This document shows, in pieces, positions 47,488 to 55,848 of a stretch of 64,000 bases of DNA. Both the position numbers and the translations under genes were made by a program. The DNA lies in NCBI RefSeq assembly GCF_002287175.1, contig NZ_LMVM01000040.1, positions 62,001 through 126,000 of the forward strand, in the 5' to 3' direction. This DNA comes from Methanobacterium bryantii. Lineage in GTDB: Archaea > Methanobacteriota > Methanobacteria > Methanobacteriales > Methanobacteriaceae. The notes below the pieces were generated by a model that was given only the letters and a program-made list of their open reading frames with translations, was not told the origin of the DNA and made no database searches. Each line of letters starts with the position of its first letter. Position 1 is the first letter of the stretch.

Positions 47488-48567
47488 CTAAGTTACTGAA
47501 ATATTTTTTACAGCATAAAATTTGTCAATATTATTTATACTTGTTTTAACGAGGCTTAAGATTGTATCTAATTGTTTTTCTAGTCCTTCTTCCCCACCAT
47601 TATTTTTCACCAGATTTTCATAATTATCGTTCACTGTAAGATAGCCGGGCATTTCACTATTATTGTGGGTTGAAGAATTGACATTTGGATTTTCCAGACA
47701 TGTTAAAAACGTTGAAGGGATATTTGCGTAAGAAAAGGGCAAATAAATGTGGCTGATGGGATCATCTCTACCTTGGGGCTCTTCATAAGTCATGAAATCA
47801 ATTTTTTCAGCATTAAAACCATTAATTCGGGCATTGAAAACTAAAAAATTTACGAATGATTGGTTATTTTCAGCAAACGAATCTTGACTCACAAAGCATG
47901 GAATACCTTCGCCAACAGCCTCTAAGCTTATAACAGCAACAGTATTGTTTATTGAATCCTGGTTTTCAAGAAGGTAATGTCTTGCACCTATTAAGTAAGG
48001 TATGTACATAATTTTGTTGTATTCTTCTGAATTTAGGCTGGTTCTTGGACTTGCATTAATTGGAAGTGTATATGGATCTTCGCCAGCTCCAAAACCTATT
48101 AATTTAATGGTAAAATAAGGTTTTTCATGTTGATATTCCTTTGCAAGTCCTATTAGCACTGCAATTGACGTTACATCGTCATTAGCCCCTTCTGTGTAAT
48201 TACCGGTATTTTTATCTTTTACTGTATCTAAATCTGCACATATTATGATCTGTTTAGGAGATGTCCCGTTTATCGTGCCTATAACATTTTCAGAGCTTTT
48301 AACACCTTTTGAATACATTGAATAATATTTAAATGATTGAACTTCGGTTTTAACTCCATAACTATTGAGTTTTGATTTGAGATACTGGGCAGTTTTATTT
48401 TCATTTTCAGATCCTGCAGGTCTAGGCCCTATTTCCTGTGAAATGTATTTTACATCTGATACTAATGCTAAATCCGAAGATTTACCATTAACACTTGAAT
48501 TTATCAATAAAAGAGATATAATAAATACAAAGATTATGATTGGAATAAATATTTTTTTAAAATTCAT
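47488..48567 (-). CDS. M28 family peptidase-like protein with altered metal ligands
   Basis: 359 residues, N-terminal anchor/signal helix (8-25), then a zinc-aminopeptidase fold. IGPRPAGSENENKTAQYLKS and the GANDD (127-131) motif fit M28. In the first metal motif the usual AHLD reads ADLD (111-114), so His is replaced by Asp. The Glu pair is GE (162-163), followed by an insertion of about 28 residues before LIGARHYLL. It may be inactive or have an unusual site. It lies between PepSY paralogues 2 and 3 on the same strand, so cooperation is likely but inferred. Confidence 0.8.
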   Translation of the reverse strand: MNFKKIFIPIIIFVFIISLLLINSSVNGKSSDLALVSDVKYISQEIGPRPAGSENENKTAQYLKSKLNSYGVKTEVQSFKYYSMYSKGVKSSENVIGTINGTSPKQIIICADLDTVKDKNTGNYTEGANDDVTSIAVLIGLAKEYQHEKPYFTIKLIGFGAGEDPYTLPINASPRTSLNSEEYNKIMYIPYLIGARHYLLENQDSINNTVAVISLEAVGEGIPCFVSQDSFAENNQSFVNFLVFNARINGFNAEKIDFMTYEEPQGRDDPISHIYLPFSYANIPSTFLTCLENPNVNSSTHNNSEMPGYLTVNDNYENLVKNNGGEEGLEKQLDTILSLVKTSINNIDKFYAVKNISVT

Positions 48568-48597
48568 TTCATTTGCTCCTAAAAAATAAATCCCTGG

Positions 48598-48663
48598 AAA
48601 TCATAGATTTAGGGGTATCACAATCTTCGATTGTGAAAAACCTACAGAAATTCTATGAATTTC
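48598..48663. repeat. three hairpins with three-base loops
   Basis: AAATC/GATTT (48598-48610, loop ATA), TCACAATC/GATTGTGA (48618-48636, loop TTC) and GAAATTC/GAATTTC (48647-48663, loop TAT) stand in a row between the peptidase and PepSY paralogue 3. A broken fourth unit follows at about 48682-48698. All have the A-rich arm first. Confidence 0.7.
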
Positions 48664-48713
48664 GAGAGTTTCTTAGGTACCAAAAATCTATGAATTTCGA
48701 GTAAGGTTTTACC

Positions 48714-49322
48714 TCATATTCTGGTATACATGAAATAGCCAGCACCTATTGCAATAATTAAAGCAATTATACCAAATATTCCTGTATTAACGCCTGAGGA
48801 CGCGGATTTACTGTTTGATTCAGGGAAAGTTTGACTGGTTGCATTGGTCCCATTAGTTGTGTTTTTTAGTGCAGTATTTTCGGTTGTTTTGGATAAATTT
48901 CTGGTCTGGGCCTTTTTTGGCACTGTAACTTTTAGAATTTTACCAGTTTCTCCATCAATGTAGATAGTTCCTGTATTTTTCCCATCCCTGCTGTTAACTT
49001 GTACAAGCCATACTCCGTACATATTATCGAAAACTTTTTTGTATATGCCAGGTCCACCAAACTCGGGGTCATCGTGAATGAATGTGTTAATGGATATCCA
49101 TTCTTTTTCTCCGGTTTTGGTATTTTTAACATAATAATACCAGATGTTCCCGTTAGGAGTTACTGCAGTGTAGGGCAAGTTATGGGAATTTAAATAATTT
49201 TGTGCTATTGTTTTAGCCTGATTTTCCCCTATGCTTGGCCCTGTATCTGCATAAGCGCAGTTTAAGATTGTTATTATTAAGATAGTTATTATTACTAGTT
49301 TAAAGATGCTTTTAATTGCCAT
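48714..49322 (-). CDS. PepSY-like surface protein, paralogue 3
   Basis: 202 residues, same plan as the other two: signal peptide (to about CAYAD), GENQAKTIAQNYLNSHNLPYTAV, QVNSRDGKNTGTIYIDGETG, an Asn/Thr/Ser linker, and a C-terminal helix ending GYFMYTRI. GGAGGTGAT precedes the ATG. The central region carries a different YYVKNTKTGEKEW stretch. Its leader contains the large hairpin array. Confidence 0.75.
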   Translation of the reverse strand: MAIKSIFKLVIITILIITILNCAYADTGPSIGENQAKTIAQNYLNSHNLPYTAVTPNGNIWYYYVKNTKTGEKEWISINTFIHDDPEFGGPGIYKKVFDNMYGVWLVQVNSRDGKNTGTIYIDGETGKILKVTVPKKAQTRNLSKTTENTALKNTTNGTNATSQTFPESNSKSASSGVNTGIFGIIALIIAIGAGYFMYTRI

Positions 49323-49374
49323 TTAATCACCTCCATTTTTTTATCAAAAAAATTTAGGAGCCCTTAAAATCCTC

Positions 49375-49613
49375 AAAAATCGAAGATTTTTTTCCTGCTG
49401 TCAAAACTTTCAGTTTTGACACTGCAAATCTGGAGCTGGAGAAAAATGCATAGCATGCGAAAAATCTTTGATTTTCGCGGCGTCAAAATTGAAAATTTTG
49501 ACAACATTTTTCTTTGCCGGAGGAAATGCAATTTCCTCGGCCACAAAAACGTAGTTTTTGCCGGCCCAAAAAATCGTAGATTTTTTAGGGATTTGCAGGC
49601 TTCGATTTTCGAA
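49375..49613. repeat. dense array of seven or eight hairpins with three-base loops
   Basis: Hairpins, with loops in brackets, are at 49375-49391 (GAA), 49400-49420 (TTC), 49457-49478 (TTT), 49482-49502 (GAA), 49520-49538 (GCA), 49544-49560 (GTA) and 49568-49586 (GTA). A weak TTCG/CGAA pair lies at 49601-49613. Arms are 7-10 bases and differ from unit to unit, but pair with each other. Flanking GGCC or CCC/GGG pairs extend the last three. The array lies in the long leader of PepSY paralogue 3. It is not a CRISPR, because neither repeats nor spacers are conserved. Confidence 0.8.
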
Positions 49614-50068
49614 AGTTCAGAAAATCTTAAATGAGATCTTCTTCAACCTCCTATTATTTTTTAATTTATTATTAAATTAACTTATTAATAAACCTTTTGT
49701 TAGATGTTTATTTTAGATATAAAAGTCCTATTGCGAAAATTGACATTTATAAAAGGCTTTAAGACTTAATATGAAATTTTAAGAGGATATAATATATGTA
49801 TGTGTTAAAAAAACGTTATTTAAGATTCTAAAAGTGCATTTTATACATATAATTTCTATATTTGTGTTATATTATGTTTAAAAATGTTTAATATGCATTT
49901 AAAATGATTTTAAAGATATCCGTTGTTTATATTACATTTTTACCAGGTTATCACAAGTATTGGCTTTTTTAAGATAGTTTAGTTTTTCACCAAATTGTAA
50001 GCAGTATATGGTTTTCAGCACTGCTAAATCTTGAGAAGTATAAAAAAATAATAGTTTAAATTAAAGGA

Positions 50069-50096
50069 ATTAAGATTGGATTAAAATCCAATCTTA
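50069..50096 (-). terminator. strong terminator hairpin of the V4R regulator gene
   Basis: TTAAGATTGGA and TCCAATCTTAA form an 11-base-pair perfect stem with a six-base loop, about 80 bases past the stop codon. The gap 49614-50068 beyond it shows only AT-rich DNA. Confidence 0.55.
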
Positions 50097-50106
50097 ACCA
50101 TCATGA

Positions 50107-50161
50107 TTTAACAGCGCATAGTTATGGACCTAACGATGCAACGTGTTAACTTGATTGACAC
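50107..50161 (+). pseudogene. fragment of a DUF11 repeat
   Basis: Reads LTAHSYGPNDATC then, after a one-base shift, VNLIDT, which follows the DUF11 consensus of the adhesin 1.6 kb away. Nineteen bases (50121-50139) are identical to 53381-53399. It has no start and is about 55 bases long, so it is a relic of a former DUF11 gene or a copy event. Confidence 0.65.
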
Positions 50162-50176
50162 ATAAAATTAGATATG

Positions 50177-50971
50177 TTAAATAAATTCTATTGATCCTTT
50201 AACAGGTAAGTTTATCTTTTTATCTAACTTTTTTATAACAAAGGAGCAGTATTTATCTCCTTTAGCAACACATTTAATTTCCTCAACTGAAACTTCAGAT
50301 TGGAAATGAATGGAGAAAATGGACTCGAAGGACCCTTTAGCAATTGCGCAATTGGGGATTCCTGTATTAACCATGTCTTTGCATTCGAAATTATCATCAA
50401 TGCGAATAGTTAAGGGATTTTTACTTATTAATTGGATATGTCCTGCTTCGAATTTATTGAGAAAGATAGCCATATTCTCAACTAATCTTTCAGTCTTAGG
50501 GGATTGAACTTGCTCATACATTGCTTCGCCCATAAAATTTCCTATATTAACTAGTAATGGATCTATGTCAATGCCGTTATTACTTAAAAAAAATCTAATA
50601 CTTCGAAGGGATAATGCATAGAAATCAACTGGATTGTCAAGTTGAGTAAAACAATTCTTAAAATAATTTTTTAAATCAATATTTAGCTTTATATCTGTAG
50701 ATAATTCAACATACTGCCTTGCTTTAATATAAAATAATTTTTTTCGTTTATCGTAAGGATCGCTTTTTGATCCAATTAAGCCCCTGTCTTCCAGTACTTT
50801 TAGATGATTTGAGAGAGTAGGTTTGGATTTGCCAGTTTTGGCAAGAATTTCGTCAAAATAAAGATCTTTTTCTTCAAGGAGTGATAATATTTTAGTTTTA
50901 GTGGCAGACTCAATTATTTTGGGTCCCTCTGGAGTCATATATAATTGTACATAATCAGATGTTTTTGCCAT
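50177..50971 (-). CDS. ArsR-type HTH regulator with V4R domain (MsvR-like)
   Basis: 264 residues. A winged helix-turn-helix (about 20-85; FDEILAKTGKSKPTLSNHLK) precedes a V4R ligand or redox-sensing domain (about 130-247) with Cys197, 208, 234 and 242. This matches the methanogen MsvR family, whose cysteines sense redox state. It is not next to the usual oxidative-stress target genes. Its own upstream region carries a motif found upstream of two PepSY genes, so it may control the surface-protein region; that link is inferred. Confidence 0.82.
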   Translation of the reverse strand: MAKTSDYVQLYMTPEGPKIIESATKTKILSLLEEKDLYFDEILAKTGKSKPTLSNHLKVLEDRGLIGSKSDPYDKRKKLFYIKARQYVELSTDIKLNIDLKNYFKNCFTQLDNPVDFYALSLRSIRFFLSNNGIDIDPLLVNIGNFMGEAMYEQVQSPKTERLVENMAIFLNKFEAGHIQLISKNPLTIRIDDNFECKDMVNTGIPNCAIAKGSFESIFSIHFQSEVSVEEIKCVAKGDKYCSFVIKKLDKKINLPVKGSIEFI

Positions 50972-51423
50972 ATAATTGAATAGTATAACTCTGGTATATA
51001 TTATTTAGGGACATATACTAATTGTTTTTATTGATTAGAACAATTTTGTTAACTTATTGATTAATAACATATTATAATATCGTTTATTTGTATTAAAACG
51101 AATTATTAGCATTTATTATATAATGAATTGTGGATAGAGGTTATTCTATAATTTAATATAAAATCATACTTTTAAATTATATATCTATAATTTTAATGAG
51201 TGTAATAAACTATTTATACTATTTAATGGGCTTTATATAATTTAGATTTTAATAAAATATCTATTATATTATAAATTTTTATTACAAAGTAATATTAAAC
51301 TTCATATTTTTAAATTATATAATAAAAATTGTTTTTTATTTTTAGAAAGTTCTATTAGTTTCAATTAGATTGAACAGCCCATAATGTTTGGTATATATGG
51401 AATTATTCAAACATGTAGAAACC
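50972..51423. other. very AT-rich gap before the adhesin gene
   Basis: Almost pure A/T for long stretches, especially 51170-51350. The minus-strand regulator promoter should lie near 51000-51070. No reading frame or repeat beyond that is evident. Upstream promoters of surface genes in this group can be AT-rich. Confidence 0.4.
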
Positions 51424-51433
51424 TTTTTATAGT
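51424..51433 (+). promoter_or_regulatory. likely TATA box of the adhesin gene
   Basis: TTTTTATAGT preceded by AACC fits an archaeal core promoter. Initiation near 51455 would give a leader of about 250 bases, unusually long for an archaeon. Confidence 0.4.
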
Positions 51434-51585
51434 GGAAAGAACAAAACGGCCGGTAAGAACATAATAAGAAATTATATTAATTTAGACTATCTTATATTTG
51501 GACTATACCAAGTTTTAAAAGTCAGGAGTTAATTTCCATGAATATTTTATTAGAAACAACAATTAATAAATTAATTTCACCTATA

Positions 51586-51633
51586 ATAGCGATTAATGGC
51601 GCTATAATCACCTACAAATCATTTAGAGGTGAT
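51586..51633 (+). promoter_or_regulatory. two leader hairpins upstream of the adhesin
   Basis: ATAGCG/CGCTAT (51586-51605) and ATCACCT/AGGTGAT (51607-51633) form neighbouring stems. The second contains AGGTGAT, which resembles the gene's own ribosome site, and ATCACCT could mask it. That suggests switchable translation of the adhesin, by inference only. Confidence 0.4.
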
Positions 51634-51704
51634 ATTATAGTCTATTAATTAATGGGTGAACATATGAAATAAACTAAATGAATTATGAGAGGAGGTGAAA
51701 TTAG

Positions 51705-54700
51705 GTGAAATATAGTAAAAAACATGGAGTATTTTTGTTTGCAGTATTATTCCTTGCATTAATACTTTGTAGTACAGCTTCTGCAGCAACCACCGGTAAC
51801 GTAACACTTAATGTCAGTGGTACAGATAACGTTACAAATTCTATAATTTCAGGTAAAGTTATAGAAAGTCCATCAAATTCAGGATTAACTGGAGTTTCAA
51901 TTAGAGCTGAAACTACTGGCGGTAATCTTTTAGCGGAAACAACAACAGGAACAAATGGTACATATGCGTTGAACTTTACCAGTTCTGATAAAACATTCAA
52001 AGTTACTGCAAGTAAGTTAGGTTATATTTCTTACACTCAAAAAGTGAATGTAAGTCCTAACGCAACTGATCCAAATACTCTACATGGCACTGCAAATTTT
52101 ACACTATATAAATTACCTGCATACAGTGGTAATGCTTCAAGTTATGTATTAAATGTAGGCGTACTTCCACAAGTTTTATTGGATCTTTACGCCGGAAAAT
52201 CAAGTTCTTGGGTGAACAGTACAGTTTCGCCTTATGCAAGTAGTGTGGACACACCTTTGGAGATCAAACTTCTTAACGGCAGTTTGTTATCTGGTCTTTT
52301 AGATGTGAATTCAACCGGAGATCAGGGTACTGTAATTAAAGGTATCCTTCCATCGAATTTACCAACTCTACTGCAAGCTTTAGGACTTAAAATAGGTCTT
52401 TTAAATGCTACTGCTAATTCAAGCACTCATCCTCCAGCAGCAAATGGAGGAAGTAGTGTAGCATCAGTTGATCTGAATCTGCTTAACTTGCTTCCAGTTC
52501 TGAATTTAAGTATAATAAATTCAAGTACTAGTGTAACACCAAATGCAAATGTTACCGCAGTAACAAGTACATCCGGAAATGGGGTAGCAGATATAACCCT
52601 TTTAGGAGGGGTATTGCAGATTAAAGCGTTACAGGTAACTGCAACAGCAACTGCAAATGGACAACCTGGTGGAGCTAGCGCTAATTTCAAATGGTCAGTA
52701 GCGGATATACTGCTTAACGGTAAGAGTATTCTAAGTGAATTAACAGCAAAACTTTCTGTTGAACTTCCGGGAGTACTTAACATATCTATAGGTAATCCTG
52801 TAATAAATATAGCTGCAGATGGAACATCTGCTAGCGTATCTGGAGATGCTATAAATGTAGAGCTTCTTGGACTGCTTTTAGGCGGTGTAAAACTGACAAT
52901 TGGCCACGCTGACGCTGCAGCACAGTTTGTTGCTGATGCAAAAGCTGACTTAAGCCTAACCAAAACCGTAGATGATGCAACACCACAATACCAGCAAAAT
53001 GTTACATTTACATTAACAGCACATAACAACGGGCCTGCCACTGCAACAAACGTTGCAGTAACTGACAAATTGCCTACTGGACTTAAATTTGTCTCAGCAG
53101 ATGGTAACTACGATGCTGCAACTGGTGTATGGACTGTTGGAAATTTAGCAAGTGGTGCAACTGCTATATTGCATATAGTGGCACAGGCTATCGCTGCAAA
53201 CACTCAACTAACAAATACTGCAGTTATAGGTGGAAATCAGACCGATACAAATTCCAGTAACAATCAGGCTAATGTAACTATAAACGTGGGGCCTGCTTCT
53301 GACCTGGGTATTAAAATAACCGTGAACAATGCAAATCCAAAATATTTAGATTATGTTACTTTCACTTTAACAGCAAGTAATTATGGACCTAACGATGCAG
53401 CAAACGTTAAAGTGTACAATACATTACCTAAAGGATTTAATTATGTGTCAGATGACTCTAACGGTAAATTTAATTCTACCTCAGGATTATGGGCAGTTGG
53501 CCCTTTAGCTAACGGTGCATCAGCTATATTACATATAGTGGCGCAAGCTATGATTTCTAATGCTACAGTAACTGATACTGCTAATATAACTGATCCAGAT
53601 CCTACTAACACTACCGAATTCTATGATCCAAATTCTAGTAATGACAATGCAAGTGTATCAGTTGATGTAGGGCCTGCTACAGACCCTGCTGTAACTATAA
53701 CTGCATCAGCTCCACGTTGTAACTGTTTAGATAAAACTACATTTACTATAACTGCACGTAACAACGGACCAAACAATGCAACAGGAGTAACTGTAATGAC
53801 CACACTGCCTGCAGGACTTAAATTTGTATCTGCCGACGGTGCATATAATTCAACAACAGGGACATGGACTATTGGAAATTTAGCAAGTGGTGCAACTGCT
53901 ACACTACACTTAGTAGCACAGGCTACTGGTTCAAGAACTACAGTAACTACTGCAGCATCTATATTTGGATATGAACTCGATACAAATGATACAAACAACA
54001 ATGTTAATGTAACTACAATTTTGGATCCGGTCACTGACCTAAGTATAACCAAAACAGCTGACAAAACTACAGTTAACTACCTGCAGAATGTAACCTTTAC
54101 ATTAACAGCACATAACAGCGGGCCTAATGATGCAACCGGTGTTACTGTAACTGATAAGTTACCTACAGGACTTAAATTCTTGTCTGCTAGTGGTAACGGC
54201 ACATATAACGCTGCAACTGGTGTATGGACTATTGGTAATTTAGCTAATGGTGCAACTGCTGCCTTAAAAATAGTAGCACAGGCTATTACATCAAACACTA
54301 AATTAACAAACACAGCTGTTATAAACCCGAACACTGGTGCAAACGAAAGTGATTTAAACACTACTAACAACCAGGCTAATGTAACTGTAAATGTGAATCC
54401 TGCTTCAGATTTAAGTATAACTAAAACAGTAAGCAATGCAAACCCAAAATATCTACAAAATGTAACCTTTACATTAACAGCACATAACAACGGTCCAGAT
54501 AACGCTACTGGTGTTACTGTAACTGACAAGTTACCAGCTGGACTTAAATTTGTTTCAGCTAGTGGTAATGGTACATATAATGCTACAAGTGGCGTATGGA
54601 CTATTGGCAATTTAACTAACGGTGCTGATGCCATATTAAAAATTATAGCACAAGTTACTATTTCTAATGGTAAGACTACCAACATAGCTGTTATAAATGA

Positions 54701-55649
54701 AACCAACTACGATCAGAACAGTACTAACAATCAGGGTAATACAACTGTAGTTGTGGGTCCAGCTTCTGATCTTAGCATCACTAAAACAGCAAGCGCCAGC
54801 AAAATTAACTATTTAGGACAAGTAACTTTCACATTAACAGCACGAAACAATGGACCTGATGCTGCTACTGGTGTTACTGTAACTGATAAGTTACCTACAG
54901 GACTTAAATTCTTGTCTGCTAGTGGTAACGGTACATATAATGCTACAACTGGTGTATGGGCTGTTGGTAATTTAGCTAATGGTGCAACTGCTGTCTTAAA
55001 GATAGTGGCACAGGGTATTGTTGCAAACACTGCATTAACCAATGTCGCAATTGTAACCGGAACAAACTATGATCAGAATTCAACCAACAACCAGGGTAAT
55101 ACAACTGTAACCACAGGTCCAGCTTCTGACCTTGGTATAACTATGACAGTTAACAAACCACATCCAAAATATATGGAGTATGTGACTTTTACTTTGACAG
55201 CAAGCAATTATGGACCTAATGCTGCGCCAAACGTTAAAGTATACGTTACATTACCTAATGGGCTCAAATTTATCTCAGCTGATGGTACATATAACGCTAC
55301 ATACAACTCAACAACTGGATTATGGTCTGTAGGTCCTATGGCTGTTAACACCAGTCAGACATTACATATAGTAGCACAAGCTATGGTCTCAAACATAGTA
55401 TTGACAGCTAAAGCATACATAACTGACCCTCCAGAAGATCTAAGTGAATTCTTTGATCCCAACAGTGACAATGACAATGCAGATACCATATTGGATGTAG
55501 GTGCAAATGGTTCATCAGATACAGGCACAGATACTGGTACAAATACGCCATCAAAAACTATTCCGATGCAAAAAACAGGATTTCCCATTGCGGGAATGTT
55601 ACTGGCTGCATTAATGGTTTTTGCTGGAATAAGACCTAAAATGAAATAA
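51705..55649 (+). CDS. large cell-surface adhesin-like protein with seven DUF11 repeats
   Basis: 1314 residues, GTG start with GGAGGTGA six bases upstream. Parts in order: a signal peptide (to about residue 27), a carboxypeptidase-regulatory-like beta domain (about 47-117), a unique region (about 130-410), and seven DUF11 repeats. A typical repeat opens PASDLSITKT and contains VTFTLTAHNNGP and GLKF. The C-terminus is MQKTGFPIAGMLLAALMVFA, then RPKMK, a membrane anchor. Such adhesin-like proteins are typical of Methanobacteriaceae surfaces; binding target unknown. A three-way hairpin terminator follows. Confidence 0.9.
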   Translation: MKYSKKHGVFLFAVLFLALILCSTASAATTGNVTLNVSGTDNVTNSIISGKVIESPSNSGLTGVSIRAETTGGNLLAETTTGTNGTYALNFTSSDKTFKVTASKLGYISYTQKVNVSPNATDPNTLHGTANFTLYKLPAYSGNASSYVLNVGVLPQVLLDLYAGKSSSWVNSTVSPYASSVDTPLEIKLLNGSLLSGLLDVNSTGDQGTVIKGILPSNLPTLLQALGLKIGLLNATANSSTHPPAANGGSSVASVDLNLLNLLPVLNLSIINSSTSVTPNANVTAVTSTSGNGVADITLLGGVLQIKALQVTATATANGQPGGASANFKWSVADILLNGKSILSELTAKLSVELPGVLNISIGNPVINIAADGTSASVSGDAINVELLGLLLGGVKLTIGHADAAAQFVADAKADLSLTKTVDDATPQYQQNVTFTLTAHNNGPATATNVAVTDKLPTGLKFVSADGNYDAATGVWTVGNLASGATAILHIVAQAIAANTQLTNTAVIGGNQTDTNSSNNQANVTINVGPASDLGIKITVNNANPKYLDYVTFTLTASNYGPNDAANVKVYNTLPKGFNYVSDDSNGKFNSTSGLWAVGPLANGASAILHIVAQAMISNATVTDTANITDPDPTNTTEFYDPNSSNDNASVSVDVGPATDPAVTITASAPRCNCLDKTTFTITARNNGPNNATGVTVMTTLPAGLKFVSADGAYNSTTGTWTIGNLASGATATLHLVAQATGSRTTVTTAASIFGYELDTNDTNNNVNVTTILDPVTDLSITKTADKTTVNYLQNVTFTLTAHNSGPNDATGVTVTDKLPTGLKFLSASGNGTYNAATGVWTIGNLANGATAALKIVAQAITSNTKLTNTAVINPNTGANESDLNTTNNQANVTVNVNPASDLSITKTVSNANPKYLQNVTFTLTAHNNGPDNATGVTVTDKLPAGLKFVSASGNGTYNATSGVWTIGNLTNGADAILKIIAQVTISNGKTTNIAVINETNYDQNSTNNQGNTTVVVGPASDLSITKTASASKINYLGQVTFTLTARNNGPDAATGVTVTDKLPTGLKFLSASGNGTYNATTGVWAVGNLANGATAVLKIVAQGIVANTALTNVAIVTGTNYDQNSTNNQGNTTVTTGPASDLGITMTVNKPHPKYMEYVTFTLTASNYGPNAAPNVKVYVTLPNGLKFISADGTYNATYNSTTGLWSVGPMAVNTSQTLHIVAQAMVSNIVLTAKAYITDPPEDLSEFFDPNSDNDNADTILDVGANGSSDTGTDTGTNTPSKTIPMQKTGFPIAGMLLAALMVFAGIRPKMK

Positions 55650-55665
55650 AAATAAAATTTTTTGG

Positions 55666-55734
55666 CTCGAAAATCAAAGCATGCAAACACCTTGTGTTTT
55701 GCTGTCGAAATTAAAATTTCGACAGATTTTCGAG
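55666..55734 (+). terminator. three-way-junction terminator of the adhesin
   Basis: An outer ten-base-pair stem, CTCGAAAATC (55666-55675) with GATTTTCGAG (55725-55734), encloses two hairpins: GCAAACAC/GTGTTTTGC (55683-55702, loop CTT) and TGTCGAAATT/AATTTCGACA (55703-55724). A T-rich run follows. It resembles the hairpin family elsewhere but is built as one cloverleaf-like unit between convergent genes. Confidence 0.65.
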
Positions 55735-55848
55735 GGTTTTTATTTTTTTAATGATTTAATAATTCAAATGTATTTTTAACTTGTTCTAAAATTATAATAA
55801 TTTAGTTATTGAATATGTAAATGTAATTATTTTAAGTTTACAGCTAGA

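Noticed and set aside
49375..49613. CRISPR array
   Set aside because: Units differ in arm sequence and spacing, there is no constant repeat with unique spacers, and no cas gene is near.
50972..51704. Classical MsvR binding site upstream of the regulator
   Set aside because: I could not find the paired TTCG/CGAA-type site described for this family; only the TTAACTTATT motif stands out.
52427..55042. Several long minus-strand frames within the adhesin gene
   Set aside because: They repeat with the DUF11 units and are reverse-strand shadows of its Thr/Asn/Ala-rich codons.
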